DNA from: Verrucomicrobiaceae bacterium
GTDB taxonomy: Bacteria > Verrucomicrobiota > Verrucomicrobiia > Verrucomicrobiales > Verrucomicrobiaceae
NCBI GenBank assembly: GCA_016795485.1
Contig: JAEUHM010000046.1
Location: forward strand, 1 to 64,000
Direction: 5' to 3'
Length of the DNA stretch: 64,000 nt
Shown: positions 15,164-22,926 of the stretch, one piece after another
How positions within the stretch are numbered: the stretch's first letter is position 1
Layout: every line of letters begins with the position of its first letter
Made by a program: the position numbers and the translations under genes
Notes under the pieces: generated by a model
Told to the model about the DNA's origin: nothing
The model's database searches: none
What the model saw: the letters and a program-made list of their open reading frames with translations, nothing else

Positions 15164-16985
15164 TTAGCGCAGATAGCTCAGATACACCCACGGCAGCTTT
15201 GATGTCTCGCGAGTCTCGTTGCCCTGCGTCTCGCGCACCCAGAGGGTGACGGGCTGGCGGTTGTAGTTGCGTTCGTTGACGCCGCAAAGCGTCACGGTGC
15301 TGTTTTCGATGAGGAAGGCGGGCAGGCCTTCGCGCCAGCCGGCGTTGGAGTAGAGGAAGATGCCCGACGCGTCGGTGATGCCGCCGTTCACGGTTTCGAT
15401 GATGGTGCCGATCTTTTCGGTCTTCATGCCGAGGATCCACAGCCTGCCGCCGTTGTTGCGGCACATGGTGCCCTGATGCTCGACATTGAGCTGCCGACAC
15501 CACGCGCTCTGACCGGGCTGTTGCAGGTTCAACTGGCCACACAAATCATCTGCGAAGATGTCGCCGCTGCCGTGGCCCTCGACATCGAAACCGATGACGC
15601 TGCTGACGACGAGCGTGCGCTTCGATTCATGGCGGAGCTCGATGACGTGCCCGCCGCTGCGATTGCTCATGCGCTCAATGATGACGGCGGGAGCCGCGTT
15701 TTCGCCATCGACGAGTTTCCAAACAGCTTTTCCCTCGGTGTGAAAGCGACCTTCGAGGCCGATGATGCGTTTCACTTGGCCGCGAATTAGCACCTCGCTG
15801 TCGAAGAAGAACTCCTTGCCCGCCGCGAGGTAAATCGTGTCCGCTCCGGAGTCGATGGCGCGTTGCAAGGCGGCGCTGGAGTCTTGCTTGCCTTCACCAT
15901 CGGCTCCGAAGGCCTCAATGTTCACCCACTTGCCCTCCCACGGCACCTCGGGCGTTTCTTTGACAGGCAGATGCGTGATCTTACCGGCTTCCGCGAAGGT
16001 CTTTTCGCCCTCGAATCGAAACGGCGACACCACATTGGCATGCGAGGTGTCCTCGGCAATGCGGCCCGGCTCCATCACATCGCCCTTGTCGCGGCCTTTG
16101 TCGGCATGATCGACGGAAATGGTGTGTCCGTTGATCTCCACATCGCGCAGCACCATCTGGCGCTGATTGAGAATGCCGGGCTCGTCGCTGCTGCTGCCGG
16201 TGATTTTCGAGTCCACGAGCGTCACGGTGCCCATGGAGTCTTTTTCGTTGTAGAGCGTCGTGACGGCATTTTCACTCGTGAGGCCGCGCACGAAGATCAT
16301 CTGGTGGTAGTTGTGCCAGCCGAGCTTGCGCTGACCACGCAGCAGGACGTGCTCGAAGGTGTTCGAGTTCACCGGCCACTTCGTCACGATGCCGGTCTCA
16401 AAGCCCTCCACCGTGAGATTTCGCACGAGCAGTGGTCCAATCTCATCCGTGAAGCCCATGTCGAGGCCGATTAGCCCGCTGTCCTTCGCCGCGCGGAGGG
16501 TCACGTTGCGGATGCAGCCCTGGTTGCTCGCGTTGAACTGCATGCCGATGGCCTGCGTATTGCCAGCGCCGATCTCGAGAGTCAAATCCCGCACCGCATT
16601 GCGAAAGCGCTGCGCGGGCTTGTTTCCGGTCCAAATGAGCGCCTTCGGTTTTTCGGCAAAACCCGGCGTGGCGGCCGGAAGCGTGATTTTCGTCAGCGCC
16701 ATACCCGCGCCCTGCAAAATGGTGCGCTTCTCGCCATTCCCGCCCTCGCCCTTCGGCCAGCGCAAGGTGTCGGTGACGACGAAAGTGCCCGCAGGCAGAT
16801 ACACGATGCGATTCCCATTCGGAAACGCATCCAGCGCCTTCTGAATCGCGGCGGTGTCATCGCCGGTGTCATTCGCTTTGGCCCCAAACGCCGTCACATC
16901 AAGCACACCGCCGTCTTTGGGGGAAGGTGATGGGCTGCTGGGCGCAAACACCTGTGGTCAGAAGAATGAGGAGCAGGGTTTTCAC
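15164..16985 (-). pseudogene. Pectate-lyase-like beta-helix protein, frameshifted after the signal peptide
   Basis: The large frame encodes about 590 residues with two pectate-lyase-3/GH28-like repeats. Each starts with a (V/I)xAFGA(K/D)xxGxxD(S/D)xAA(I/L)Q(K/R)A(L/I)D motif (early in the frame and again near residue 345) and continues as right-handed beta-helix turns. In this frame the only start is a GTG at 16951, without a signal peptide. One base out of frame, a GTG at 16985 opens a perfect signal peptide (VKTLLLILLTTGVCAQQ) and overlaps the upstream stop by four bases (GTGA). That frame runs into a stop after PITFPQRRRCA. Removing one G from the five-G run at 16919-16923 joins both parts as PITFPKDGGVLDV. 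The gene is thus either frameshifted in the cell or affected by a sequencing error. Its role is probably polysaccharide cleavage outside the cell. Confidence 0.8.
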
Positions 16986-17608
16986 GGCTTCACGAGACCC
17001 TCAGGCAGCTTGGCGAGGCGTTCGACGGAGGTAACGTCGTGGTAGAACCACGGTTTGCTGTCCTTGAGCTTGAAGATGATTGTCTTGGCTGCGTAGCGCA
17101 GGCCGTCGTGCTCCTTCCAGTCGCTGAAGCAGTAGAAATCGCTGCGCCAGTCGAGGCGGTGGAGGAGGTGGGTTTCTTTGTCGAAGTAGAATTTCATTGC
17201 TGGCATCACGCTGCCGCTCACTTGCAGGCCTTCGCACACTTTGCCCTCGTCGGTGAGGTCGGGGATGGTCTCGAATTGCGACTTGGGATCGACGAGCAAG
17301 TCGAGCGACCACGCGCGGACATCGTCCTTGGCGGGTTCTTCACCGCGTTCCTTTTTGCCGAGCCACCAGAAGTTCGGCAGTTCGATGACGGAGATGCGGC
17401 TGGAGCGCTTTTTGCCTTCGGGAGGCTCGGGCTTGTCGCCAAAATGAAAGGTCTCGCCGATGCGGAAGATCTTGAGCAGCTTGTCCTTGCCACCGACGGC
17501 CGTGAGAGCCTTTTCCACCAAAGCGGGAGGTGACGCGGGGGCGCTCTGCGCATGCAGCGAAGAGTAAAGAAGTGCGAAGGCTAGGAAGGAGAAAACGAGC
17601 AGTTTCAT
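16982..17608 (-). CDS. Secreted protein of unknown function
   Basis: A 208-residue protein with a signal peptide (MKLLVFSFLAFALLYSSLHAQS). The mature start ALVEKALTAVGGKDKLLKI and the alternating strands that follow recall LolA-like or outer-membrane lipoprotein-sorting folds, which often begin with an A-x-G-G-x-x-x-L helix. That resemblance is weak. The ATG at 17608 opens the signal peptide and was preferred to an earlier in-frame start. It overlaps the start of the pectate-lyase-like gene by four bases, so the two are co-translated and may act on the same substrate. Confidence 0.7.
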   Translation of the reverse strand: MKLLVFSFLAFALLYSSLHAQSAPASPPALVEKALTAVGGKDKLLKIFRIGETFHFGDKPEPPEGKKRSSRISVIELPNFWWLGKKERGEEPAKDDVRAWSLDLLVDPKSQFETIPDLTDEGKVCEGLQVSGSVMPAMKFYFDKETHLLHRLDWRSDFYCFSDWKEHDGLRYAAKTIIFKLKDSKPWFYHDVTSVERLAKLPEGLVKP

Positions 17609-17690
17609 CGTCGGAAAGGTGAAGGAAGGATCGGCGCGACGCAATCAGCTCATAGTGAGGTGATGGATCGCTTGTCCAGACCTTGAGGCA

Positions 17691-18953
17691 TCACGCCATG
17701 TCCAGCCCGGTGAGCGTGCCGGTGCTGGTGCCAAACCTATCCTCCTCGATGCCGAGGCGCTGGAGCATGTTGACGAAGAGATTGCAGAGCGGCGGCGGAT
17801 TGTCGGGATCGAAGGCGAGATGCTGGCCGTGGCGGAAGCCGCCTCCGGCGAGCAGGACGGGCAGATTTTTCGTCGAGTGGCTGCTTCCATCGCCGAGATT
17901 GCTGCCGAGGAAGACGGTGGTGCGGTCGAGCAGGTTTGAATCGGCCTCTTGCGACTGCTTGAGCTTCGTGAGCAGGTCGCGCAGGGTTTTCATCGTCTCC
18001 TGTTCGACGATCTGGAGCTGGGCGAGCTTGCTCGGATCTTTGCCGTGATGCGAGAGATCGTGATGGCCGAGCGAGACGCCTTCAATCGGCGGCACCTGCG
18101 TGTTGCCCGCGAGCATGATGGTGATGAGCCGCGTGGAGTCGGTTTGCAGCGCGAGATGACTGAGATCAAACAGCAAGCGCGTGCGGCCGATGAGGTCGGC
18201 GGCGTTCTGGATGTCCTGCGGCGGCTTCGCGTTGATCTTGGGCTTCGGCTTCTTTGCCCAGCTCTCGTCATTGACCATGCGCTGCTCCAACTCGCGCACG
18301 CTGGTGAGGTATTCGTCGAGCTTGTCGCGGTCCTCGCTGCCGAGGCCGGAGATGAGCGATTTCGCCTGTGCACGCACATCATCAAGGATGCTGCGACCGT
18401 CTTCCAGCCGACGCATATGCTGCGCCACCTCGCTCGCCTCGCCATCGAGGAAAAGCCGGGCAAAGACCTTCGACGGCGAGTTGTCCGCCGGGATCAAAGC
18501 GCCTGTGCGCGTCCAAGAAAGGCCGCCGGAACCTTCGCCCGACAGCACGAGGCTGGGAAAACGTGTCTGCGTGCCGATGTGCTCGGCAGCGAACTGGTCG
18601 AGCGAGACCGCATTGCGAAAGCCCGGCCTCCCTGCGCCAGGTGCGCCGGTCAAAAAGCTGGCCGAGGCCTGATGCGCGAAGCTGGAGCCCATGCCCGCGT
18701 GTTGCAGGCCGGAGATCACCGTGAAGTCGTCGCGGTGATCTTTGAGGATGTCGAGGTAGGTCGAGAGCTCGTAGCCCTTGCCCGGCTGCTTCGGAAAGAA
18801 GTGCTCCGGATAAAAGCCCAGCGGCGCGCAGATGCAGATCATGCGGCGTGGCGTCTGCGCAGCACTCGCAGCATGGCCGACGGAGAACTTGTCCAGCCAT
18901 GGAAGGGCCAAAGAGATGCCGGTGGTGCGGAGGAAGTGGCGGCGGGTTTTCAT
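17691..18953 (-). CDS. DUF1552 family secreted protein
   Basis: This 420-residue protein carries a Tat-like signal (MKTRRHFLRTTGISLALPWLDKF) and the full DUF1552 body: RRMICICAPLGFYPEHFFP, the SGLQHAGMGSSFAHQASASFL region with a conserved His, the EQRM...W segment and the ending TVFLGSNLGDGSSHSTKNLP. DUF1552 proteins are common in planctomycetes and verrucomicrobia, nearly always beside DUF1592 haem-type proteins; their reaction is unknown, though the fold is related to alkaline-phosphatase-like DUF1501. Here the DUF1592 gene lies upstream, separated by the inverted-repeat element with the four-helix-bundle gene. Confidence 0.9.
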   Translation of the reverse strand: MKTRRHFLRTTGISLALPWLDKFSVGHAASAAQTPRRMICICAPLGFYPEHFFPKQPGKGYELSTYLDILKDHRDDFTVISGLQHAGMGSSFAHQASASFLTGAPGAGRPGFRNAVSLDQFAAEHIGTQTRFPSLVLSGEGSGGLSWTRTGALIPADNSPSKVFARLFLDGEASEVAQHMRRLEDGRSILDDVRAQAKSLISGLGSEDRDKLDEYLTSVRELEQRMVNDESWAKKPKPKINAKPPQDIQNAADLIGRTRLLFDLSHLALQTDSTRLITIMLAGNTQVPPIEGVSLGHHDLSHHGKDPSKLAQLQIVEQETMKTLRDLLTKLKQSQEADSNLLDRTTVFLGSNLGDGSSHSTKNLPVLLAGGGFRHGQHLAFDPDNPPPLCNLFVNMLQRLGIEEDRFGTSTGTLTGLDMA

Positions 18954-18963
18954 AAGGCAAGGG

Positions 18964-18996
18964 GACAATCAGACAATGAGACAGGGAGACAATGAG
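18964..18996. repeat. Left 33-base inverted repeat of the four-helix-bundle element
   Basis: The sequence consists of degenerate gacaatSaga units. It is the reverse complement of bases 19412-19444 at 31 of 33 positions. It ends one base from the stop codon of the enclosed gene. Confidence 0.85.
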
Positions 18997-18997
18997 G

Positions 18998-19411
18998 TTA
19001 GCGCTTGGTGAGACACCATTTTTCGGGGTGGTTTTGCATCGTTAGCAGCATGGCGATGATCTGGTCGTATTCGGCGTAAAGGGGACGAGCGACGTCTGCC
19101 TTGATGTAACCACATTCGACAGCGAACTGGAGCCACGTTTGAGTTTCAGCGGCTTCGCCTTCAGCATCGTTGAGCTTGCTCACAAAAGAAGCGGCATAGC
19201 GTCGCCTTCGCCATGCCTCGGTGATGTTTGCCGCCACGGAACGAGAGGAACGGCGGCACTGATCCGTCAGCGAATACATCTCTTCCACGGGGAACGATTT
19301 GCTCAGACCAAACAAGTTCATCGCCGTCGAAAAGGCCCGCTGATACACGTCCAAATCCGTGTGGCGCGTGATCTTTGTCTTCCGATTGGCAGATTGGCTC
19401 GTGTCTTTCAT
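18998..19411 (-). CDS. Four-helix-bundle protein (23S rRNA-intervening-sequence protein family)
   Basis: A 137-residue protein with the family pattern: DLDVYQRAFSTAMNLFGLSK, FPVEEMYSLTDQCRRSSRSV, AANITEAWRRRR and the final helices with CGYI and LLTMQNHPEKW. The family (PF05635/TIGR02436) was first seen inside 23S rRNA intervening sequences and is related in fold to Avd of diversity-generating retroelements; free-standing copies like this one have no known function. The start codon abuts one inverted-repeat arm, and the GGGAG within that arm at a suitable distance may act as its ribosome binding site. The composition and context suggest insertion into a DUF1592-DUF1552 operon. Confidence 0.88.
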   Translation of the reverse strand: MKDTSQSANRKTKITRHTDLDVYQRAFSTAMNLFGLSKSFPVEEMYSLTDQCRRSSRSVAANITEAWRRRRYAASFVSKLNDAEGEAAETQTWLQFAVECGYIKADVARPLYAEYDQIIAMLLTMQNHPEKWCLTKR

Positions 19412-19444
19412 CTCATGGTCTCCCTGTCTGATTGTCTGATTGTC
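19412..19444. repeat. Right 33-base inverted repeat of the four-helix-bundle element
   Basis: This arm is the reverse complement of bases 18964-18996 at 31 of 33 positions. Read on the minus strand it contains gacaatcagacagggaga, a stretch found identically in the palindrome inside DUF1592. Confidence 0.85.
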
Positions 19445-19450
19445 TGATCG

Positions 19451-21931
19451 TCACTTCGTCTGAAACAAGTCGCTCTGCACGACCTCGTGGATCAACGATT
19501 TGAATCCGTGGTTTTTGGCACGGACGCGGGAGACGATGGCTGCGATCTGCGCATCACCGGTGGTCGTGGGGGCCGCGCCGGTGCCGTAGGTGAGCAGTTT
19601 TTCGGCGAGGTTGCGGGCGAGCTGGTCTTTGTGTTCCAAGAGCAGTTGCTTGTAGTCGTCGATGTTTTCAAAGCGGCGGCCATCGGGCGTAATATCGCCG
19701 GGCTCCACAGCGGGACCGTCCCAGAAGCGGCGGCGGCGGCCATCAATGATGCGTGGCTCGCCGGTGGCGCGGTAGTGGGTGCGCCAGCCGCCGATGACAT
19801 CAAAGCTCTCCAGCGCGAAGCCGGGCGGATCAATCTTCTTGTGGCAGCTCGCGCAGCTTTCGACATTGCGATGTTTCGCAAGCTGCTCGCGGATGGTGGT
19901 GGCACCGCGGATGTCCGGTTCGATGGCCTCGACATCCGGCGGCGGTTTCGGCGGCGGCGTGCCGAGGATGCGCTCAAGAACCCAGGAGCCACGGATGATG
20001 GGCGAGGTGGTCGTGCCATTCGCCGTCACTTTGAGAATGCTGCCCATGGTGAGCAAGCCACCGCGATGGCTGCCGGGTGGCAGCAGGACTTTGATGAGAC
20101 GGTTCGACAATGAGACAATCAGAGGAGGAGACAATGAGAGGTCCGCATCGACGGCCTTCTCCCTGTCTGATTGTCTCATGGTCTCATTGTCTGATAGTCT
20201 TTGCAGCTCAGCCTGATAAGCCTTGGTCAGTCCATAATGCCTCGCGAGGCGCTCATTGAGGAAGGTGAAGTCAGAGTGGACGAAGTTCGTCAGCGGCAGG
20301 TCGTGATGCAGGACCTCATCAAAAAAGAGCGTGGTCTCCTTGAGCATCGCGGTCTTGAGGATGTCGTCATACTCGGGGTAGAGCGTGCGGTCCGGCAGCG
20401 TGGCGTCGATGGCGCGCAGGCTCAGCCACTGGCCGGTGAAGTCCTCGGTGAACGCACGAGCCTTCGGATCGCGCAGCAAGCGCTCGACCTGACTGCGCAG
20501 CACGGCGGGATCATGCAGTTGGTTCGCGGCGGCCAGCTTAAGAAGCTCCTCATCGGGCATCGAGCTCCAAAGGAAGTAGGAAAGCCGGCTCGCCAGCTCG
20601 AAGTCGTTCAGCTTGGGACCGCGTTCGCGCAGGAAGAGGAAGTCCGGTGAGACCAGGATGCCTTTGAAGCCCAGACGCATGGCCTGCTCAAAGCTGCGGC
20701 CACCTTCCAACGCACCACGAACGCGTGCGAGGAAAGGCTGGATCTCGGCTGTGGACACTGGACGACGAAACGCGCGACGAGCGAAATCCGTGAGCAGGCG
20801 CTCCGCATCGGCCACCGGTTGTGCGGACATGACTTCGTAGCGTTCGCGCTCGACGCGCTCCTGCTTGAGGTCGCCAAACAAGGCGCAGTGACTCGGCGGC
20901 GGCCAGGACTCGAGCAGCGGACCCTCGATGTCCACCCACTGCACCACGAGTCCCGGGCCTTTGTAGTTCTCCGCGCCGACCTGCTGCACCTGCGGCGGCG
21001 TGGCGGGCAGGCCTTCCGCGAGAATGCGGATGCGGTTCTCCGGCTCAAGCTGTTCGGTGAACTCGATCACCGTCGGCTTGTCCTGTGGCACGGCGAAGTA
21101 GCCCACGAGTCGCTCCTCGGTGACCTCTTTCAACGTGCCAGCGGTGACGCGGTAGGTGACGGGCTTGCCGTCGTTTTGAATGGCGTAGGCCGAAATGCGG
21201 AAGCGATATCTGCCGCGGACATGGCTGCGGAAGTTCCACATCGTGACGCGGATGTTCGCCGACTCCCAGGCAGCGAAGATGGCCACGCCGTCCGGCACGT
21301 AGCGATACACGCTGCCGTTTGGCTTCACGGTGCGCTCGTCTTTGATGTCGAAGCGTTTGTTCAAGATCCACGGCTTCGGTTTGCTGGCGATGGCCTCGTT
21401 CAGCGCGCGATCTGCGGCATCGAGGTAGTTGCGCAGCAGATGCGAGGAGGTGTGCAGCAGCTCCGCGTTGTTGTCGAAGCCGTTGGTCGAGGTGTCAGGC
21501 GGCAGCAGGTCGGCGAGGTCCACCTCCACGCCGAGCAGGTCGCGCATCGTATTCGCATACTCGGCGCGATTCAGCCGCCGCAGCACCACGCGGCCTTCCT
21601 TGGCGCGGCGAGCGAGCTCCACCGCATCCACCTGGCCGCGAATCCATTTTATGGCCGTGCTGGCATCCTGCTCAGACGGACGCGGCTTGTCCTCTGGCGG
21701 CATGTCTCCACTTTCGATCTGTTCCAGCACGCGCTGCCAGTGCTCGCGATTGCTGGCCACGCTGAAGTCCGTGCTCAGCTTGGTGAGGTCAAACTTGCCC
21801 TTCGGTTTCTCGCCGGAATGGCATTTCTCGCAGTGCTGCGCGAAAAACGGTGGCAGTTGCTGTGCACCGGCACGCGCGAGTCCAATCAGGAGCAAGGCAA
21901 ACGCAGGAAGGATGGCACGCCGGGAGAACAT
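19451..21931 (-). CDS. DUF1592/DUF1588 cytochrome-like secreted protein with in-frame repeat insertion
   Basis: This 826-residue protein has a signal peptide (MFSRRAILPAFALLLIGLARAGA) and then a PSCyt1-type haem motif (C34-EKC-H38), DUF1587 (RRLNRAEYANTMRDLLGV), DUF1595, DUF1592 (ELASRLSYFLWSSMPDEEL), DUF1588 (CASCHKKIDPPGFALESFD) and DUF1585 at the C-terminus. The second CxxCH lies in DUF1588. These PVC-specific proteins are predicted extracytoplasmic c-type cytochromes of unknown reaction. The segment SDNETMRQSDREKAV...PPLIVSLSN, just before KVLLPPGSHRGG, is encoded by an inverted repeat related to the element 660 bases downstream. The other DUF1592 protein in this window has nothing there. 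The start at 21931 lies 7 bases after the preceding stop. Confidence 0.92.
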   Translation of the reverse strand: MFSRRAILPAFALLLIGLARAGAQQLPPFFAQHCEKCHSGEKPKGKFDLTKLSTDFSVASNREHWQRVLEQIESGDMPPEDKPRPSEQDASTAIKWIRGQVDAVELARRAKEGRVVLRRLNRAEYANTMRDLLGVEVDLADLLPPDTSTNGFDNNAELLHTSSHLLRNYLDAADRALNEAIASKPKPWILNKRFDIKDERTVKPNGSVYRYVPDGVAIFAAWESANIRVTMWNFRSHVRGRYRFRISAYAIQNDGKPVTYRVTAGTLKEVTEERLVGYFAVPQDKPTVIEFTEQLEPENRIRILAEGLPATPPQVQQVGAENYKGPGLVVQWVDIEGPLLESWPPPSHCALFGDLKQERVERERYEVMSAQPVADAERLLTDFARRAFRRPVSTAEIQPFLARVRGALEGGRSFEQAMRLGFKGILVSPDFLFLRERGPKLNDFELASRLSYFLWSSMPDEELLKLAAANQLHDPAVLRSQVERLLRDPKARAFTEDFTGQWLSLRAIDATLPDRTLYPEYDDILKTAMLKETTLFFDEVLHHDLPLTNFVHSDFTFLNERLARHYGLTKAYQAELQRLSDNETMRQSDREKAVDADLSLSPPLIVSLSNRLIKVLLPPGSHRGGLLTMGSILKVTANGTTTSPIIRGSWVLERILGTPPPKPPPDVEAIEPDIRGATTIREQLAKHRNVESCASCHKKIDPPGFALESFDVIGGWRTHYRATGEPRIIDGRRRRFWDGPAVEPGDITPDGRRFENIDDYKQLLLEHKDQLARNLAEKLLTYGTGAAPTTTGDAQIAAIVSRVRAKNHGFKSLIHEVVQSDLFQTK
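20106..20199. repeat. MITE-like palindrome inside the DUF1592 coding region
   Basis: The left half (20106-20138) matches the left arm of the four-helix-bundle element at 28 of 33 positions. The right half (about 20158-20199) contains the reverse complement of the shared 18-base core gacaatcagacagggaga. Only about 19 bases lie between the halves. The reading frame is kept on the minus strand, adding roughly 31 residues to the host protein. Confidence 0.8.
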
Positions 21932-21938
21932 GACAGCA

Positions 21939-22907
21939 TCAACGCTTTGAAACCGGCCCGACATACTCCGTGGCGATCACAATGTCGTCGAACCACACGC
22001 GATTGGTCTTCGGCGGGTTCGCGACGTTGTTTTGGCGGTAGGCGTTTTCGGTGACGTAGTGGCTGAGCATGAAATAGCTCACGGCGAGCTCGGGGACGGT
22101 GCGCCAGCGGAAGCCTTCGAAGGTGCTTTCGCCGTCTTTCGCGACCTGGAAGCCTTCGCCGGTCCATTTGCCGGTCTTTGTGCCGGGGCCGATGTGTGTG
22201 GTGAGTTTGCCATTGAGCCACAGGGCCAGCTCGCCATCGCTTTTGCCGATGTCATTGCACTTCACCATGATCTCGACGCATTGCCACTGACCGCGTGGAG
22301 GGCCGGGGCGGCCTTCGGGCCACAGTCCGTTGCCCCAGAAGCCGCCATCGGCGCTTTGCTTCATGTCTTGCCAGTAGGTGTAAAACATCCAGCCGCCCGG
22401 CGCGGCGAGCGTGCCGTAGCTGCCATTCGGCTCGATGCGGGCGCTGAAGCGCGTGTCGCCCGCCGCGTGCTTGCCAGCGGAGCCCTGCGGCCAGTTCGTG
22501 GGTGGATTGTAGCCACCGAGGCCGCTGAAGTGATGCAAGTAAGGCGCGTCCTCCGCAAACTTCACATAGAAGCGCGAGAAGACGCGAGTCTGGATGGGAT
22601 CGATCCGCTTGAACAAATGCCCGCCGGTGTTCTCGCCGAGCGTAGCGGTGACCTGGAGGCATTTCGAGCCTGCGCTGGCCGCAGGATGCTCGTTTACGAT
22701 TTCGAGCACCTTGCCGTCCTTGTTCTCGATTTCATTCCAACGCGGCTTCAAGGCCTCCAGCGTTCCTTCTTCGAAATTTTCGGCGAGAAGCACCGCTGGA
22801 TGTTTTTCGATGCCTAAGTCATCAGGATGCTTTTGTGAGATGCCGTGGCCTTCAGGCAGTGGATCGAGCGCGAAGGCGGAACATGTGAGGAGGTAGAAGA
22901 GACGCAT
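21939..22907 (-). CDS. Secreted lectin-like / polysaccharide-lyase-like protein
   Basis: A 322-residue protein begins with a short signal (MRLFYLLTCSAFA) and has a beta-sandwich look: NFEEGTLEALKPRWNEIEN, KRIDPIQTRVFSRFYVKFAED, WQCVEIMVKCND and RVWFDDIVIATEYVGP are typical strands of concanavalin-A-like jelly rolls found in polysaccharide lyases and LamG-type proteins. No catalytic residues could be assigned. It lies between DUF1501 and DUF1592 genes with only 7-19 bases on either side, which suggests one operon. A role in binding or cutting a polysaccharide is plausible in view of the pectate-lyase-like protein in the same run. Confidence 0.7.
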   Translation of the reverse strand: MRLFYLLTCSAFALDPLPEGHGISQKHPDDLGIEKHPAVLLAENFEEGTLEALKPRWNEIENKDGKVLEIVNEHPAASAGSKCLQVTATLGENTGGHLFKRIDPIQTRVFSRFYVKFAEDAPYLHHFSGLGGYNPPTNWPQGSAGKHAAGDTRFSARIEPNGSYGTLAAPGGWMFYTYWQDMKQSADGGFWGNGLWPEGRPGPPRGQWQCVEIMVKCNDIGKSDGELALWLNGKLTTHIGPGTKTGKWTGEGFQVAKDGESTFEGFRWRTVPELAVSYFMLSHYVTENAYRQNNVANPPKTNRVWFDDIVIATEYVGPVSKR

Positions 22908-22926
22908 ATGAGTCGGATCAAATGGC

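Larger units (their letters stand above)
18964..19444 (-). mobile_element. Putative minimal mobile element: inverted repeats enclosing a four-helix-bundle gene
   Basis: A 481-base unit consists of a single gene flanked by 33-base inverted repeats, which touch its start codon directly and its stop codon at one base distance. It sits precisely between the DUF1592 and DUF1552 genes, which usually are adjacent partners. A related palindrome without a gene lies 660 bases away inside DUF1592. No transposase is present. I infer a mobile or mobilised element; target-site duplication could not be seen with certainty because the arms themselves are repetitive. Confidence 0.6.

Noticed and set aside
18998-19411. 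Four-helix-bundle gene as Avd of a diversity-generating retroelement
   Set aside because: No reverse transcriptase, template repeat or variable repeat was found nearby; the protein fits the 23S-intervening-sequence family better.
18961-20215. Repeated gacaatcagacaat units as a CRISPR array
   Set aside because: The units form two inverted arms and a palindrome, not regularly spaced direct repeats with unique spacers, and no cas gene is present.
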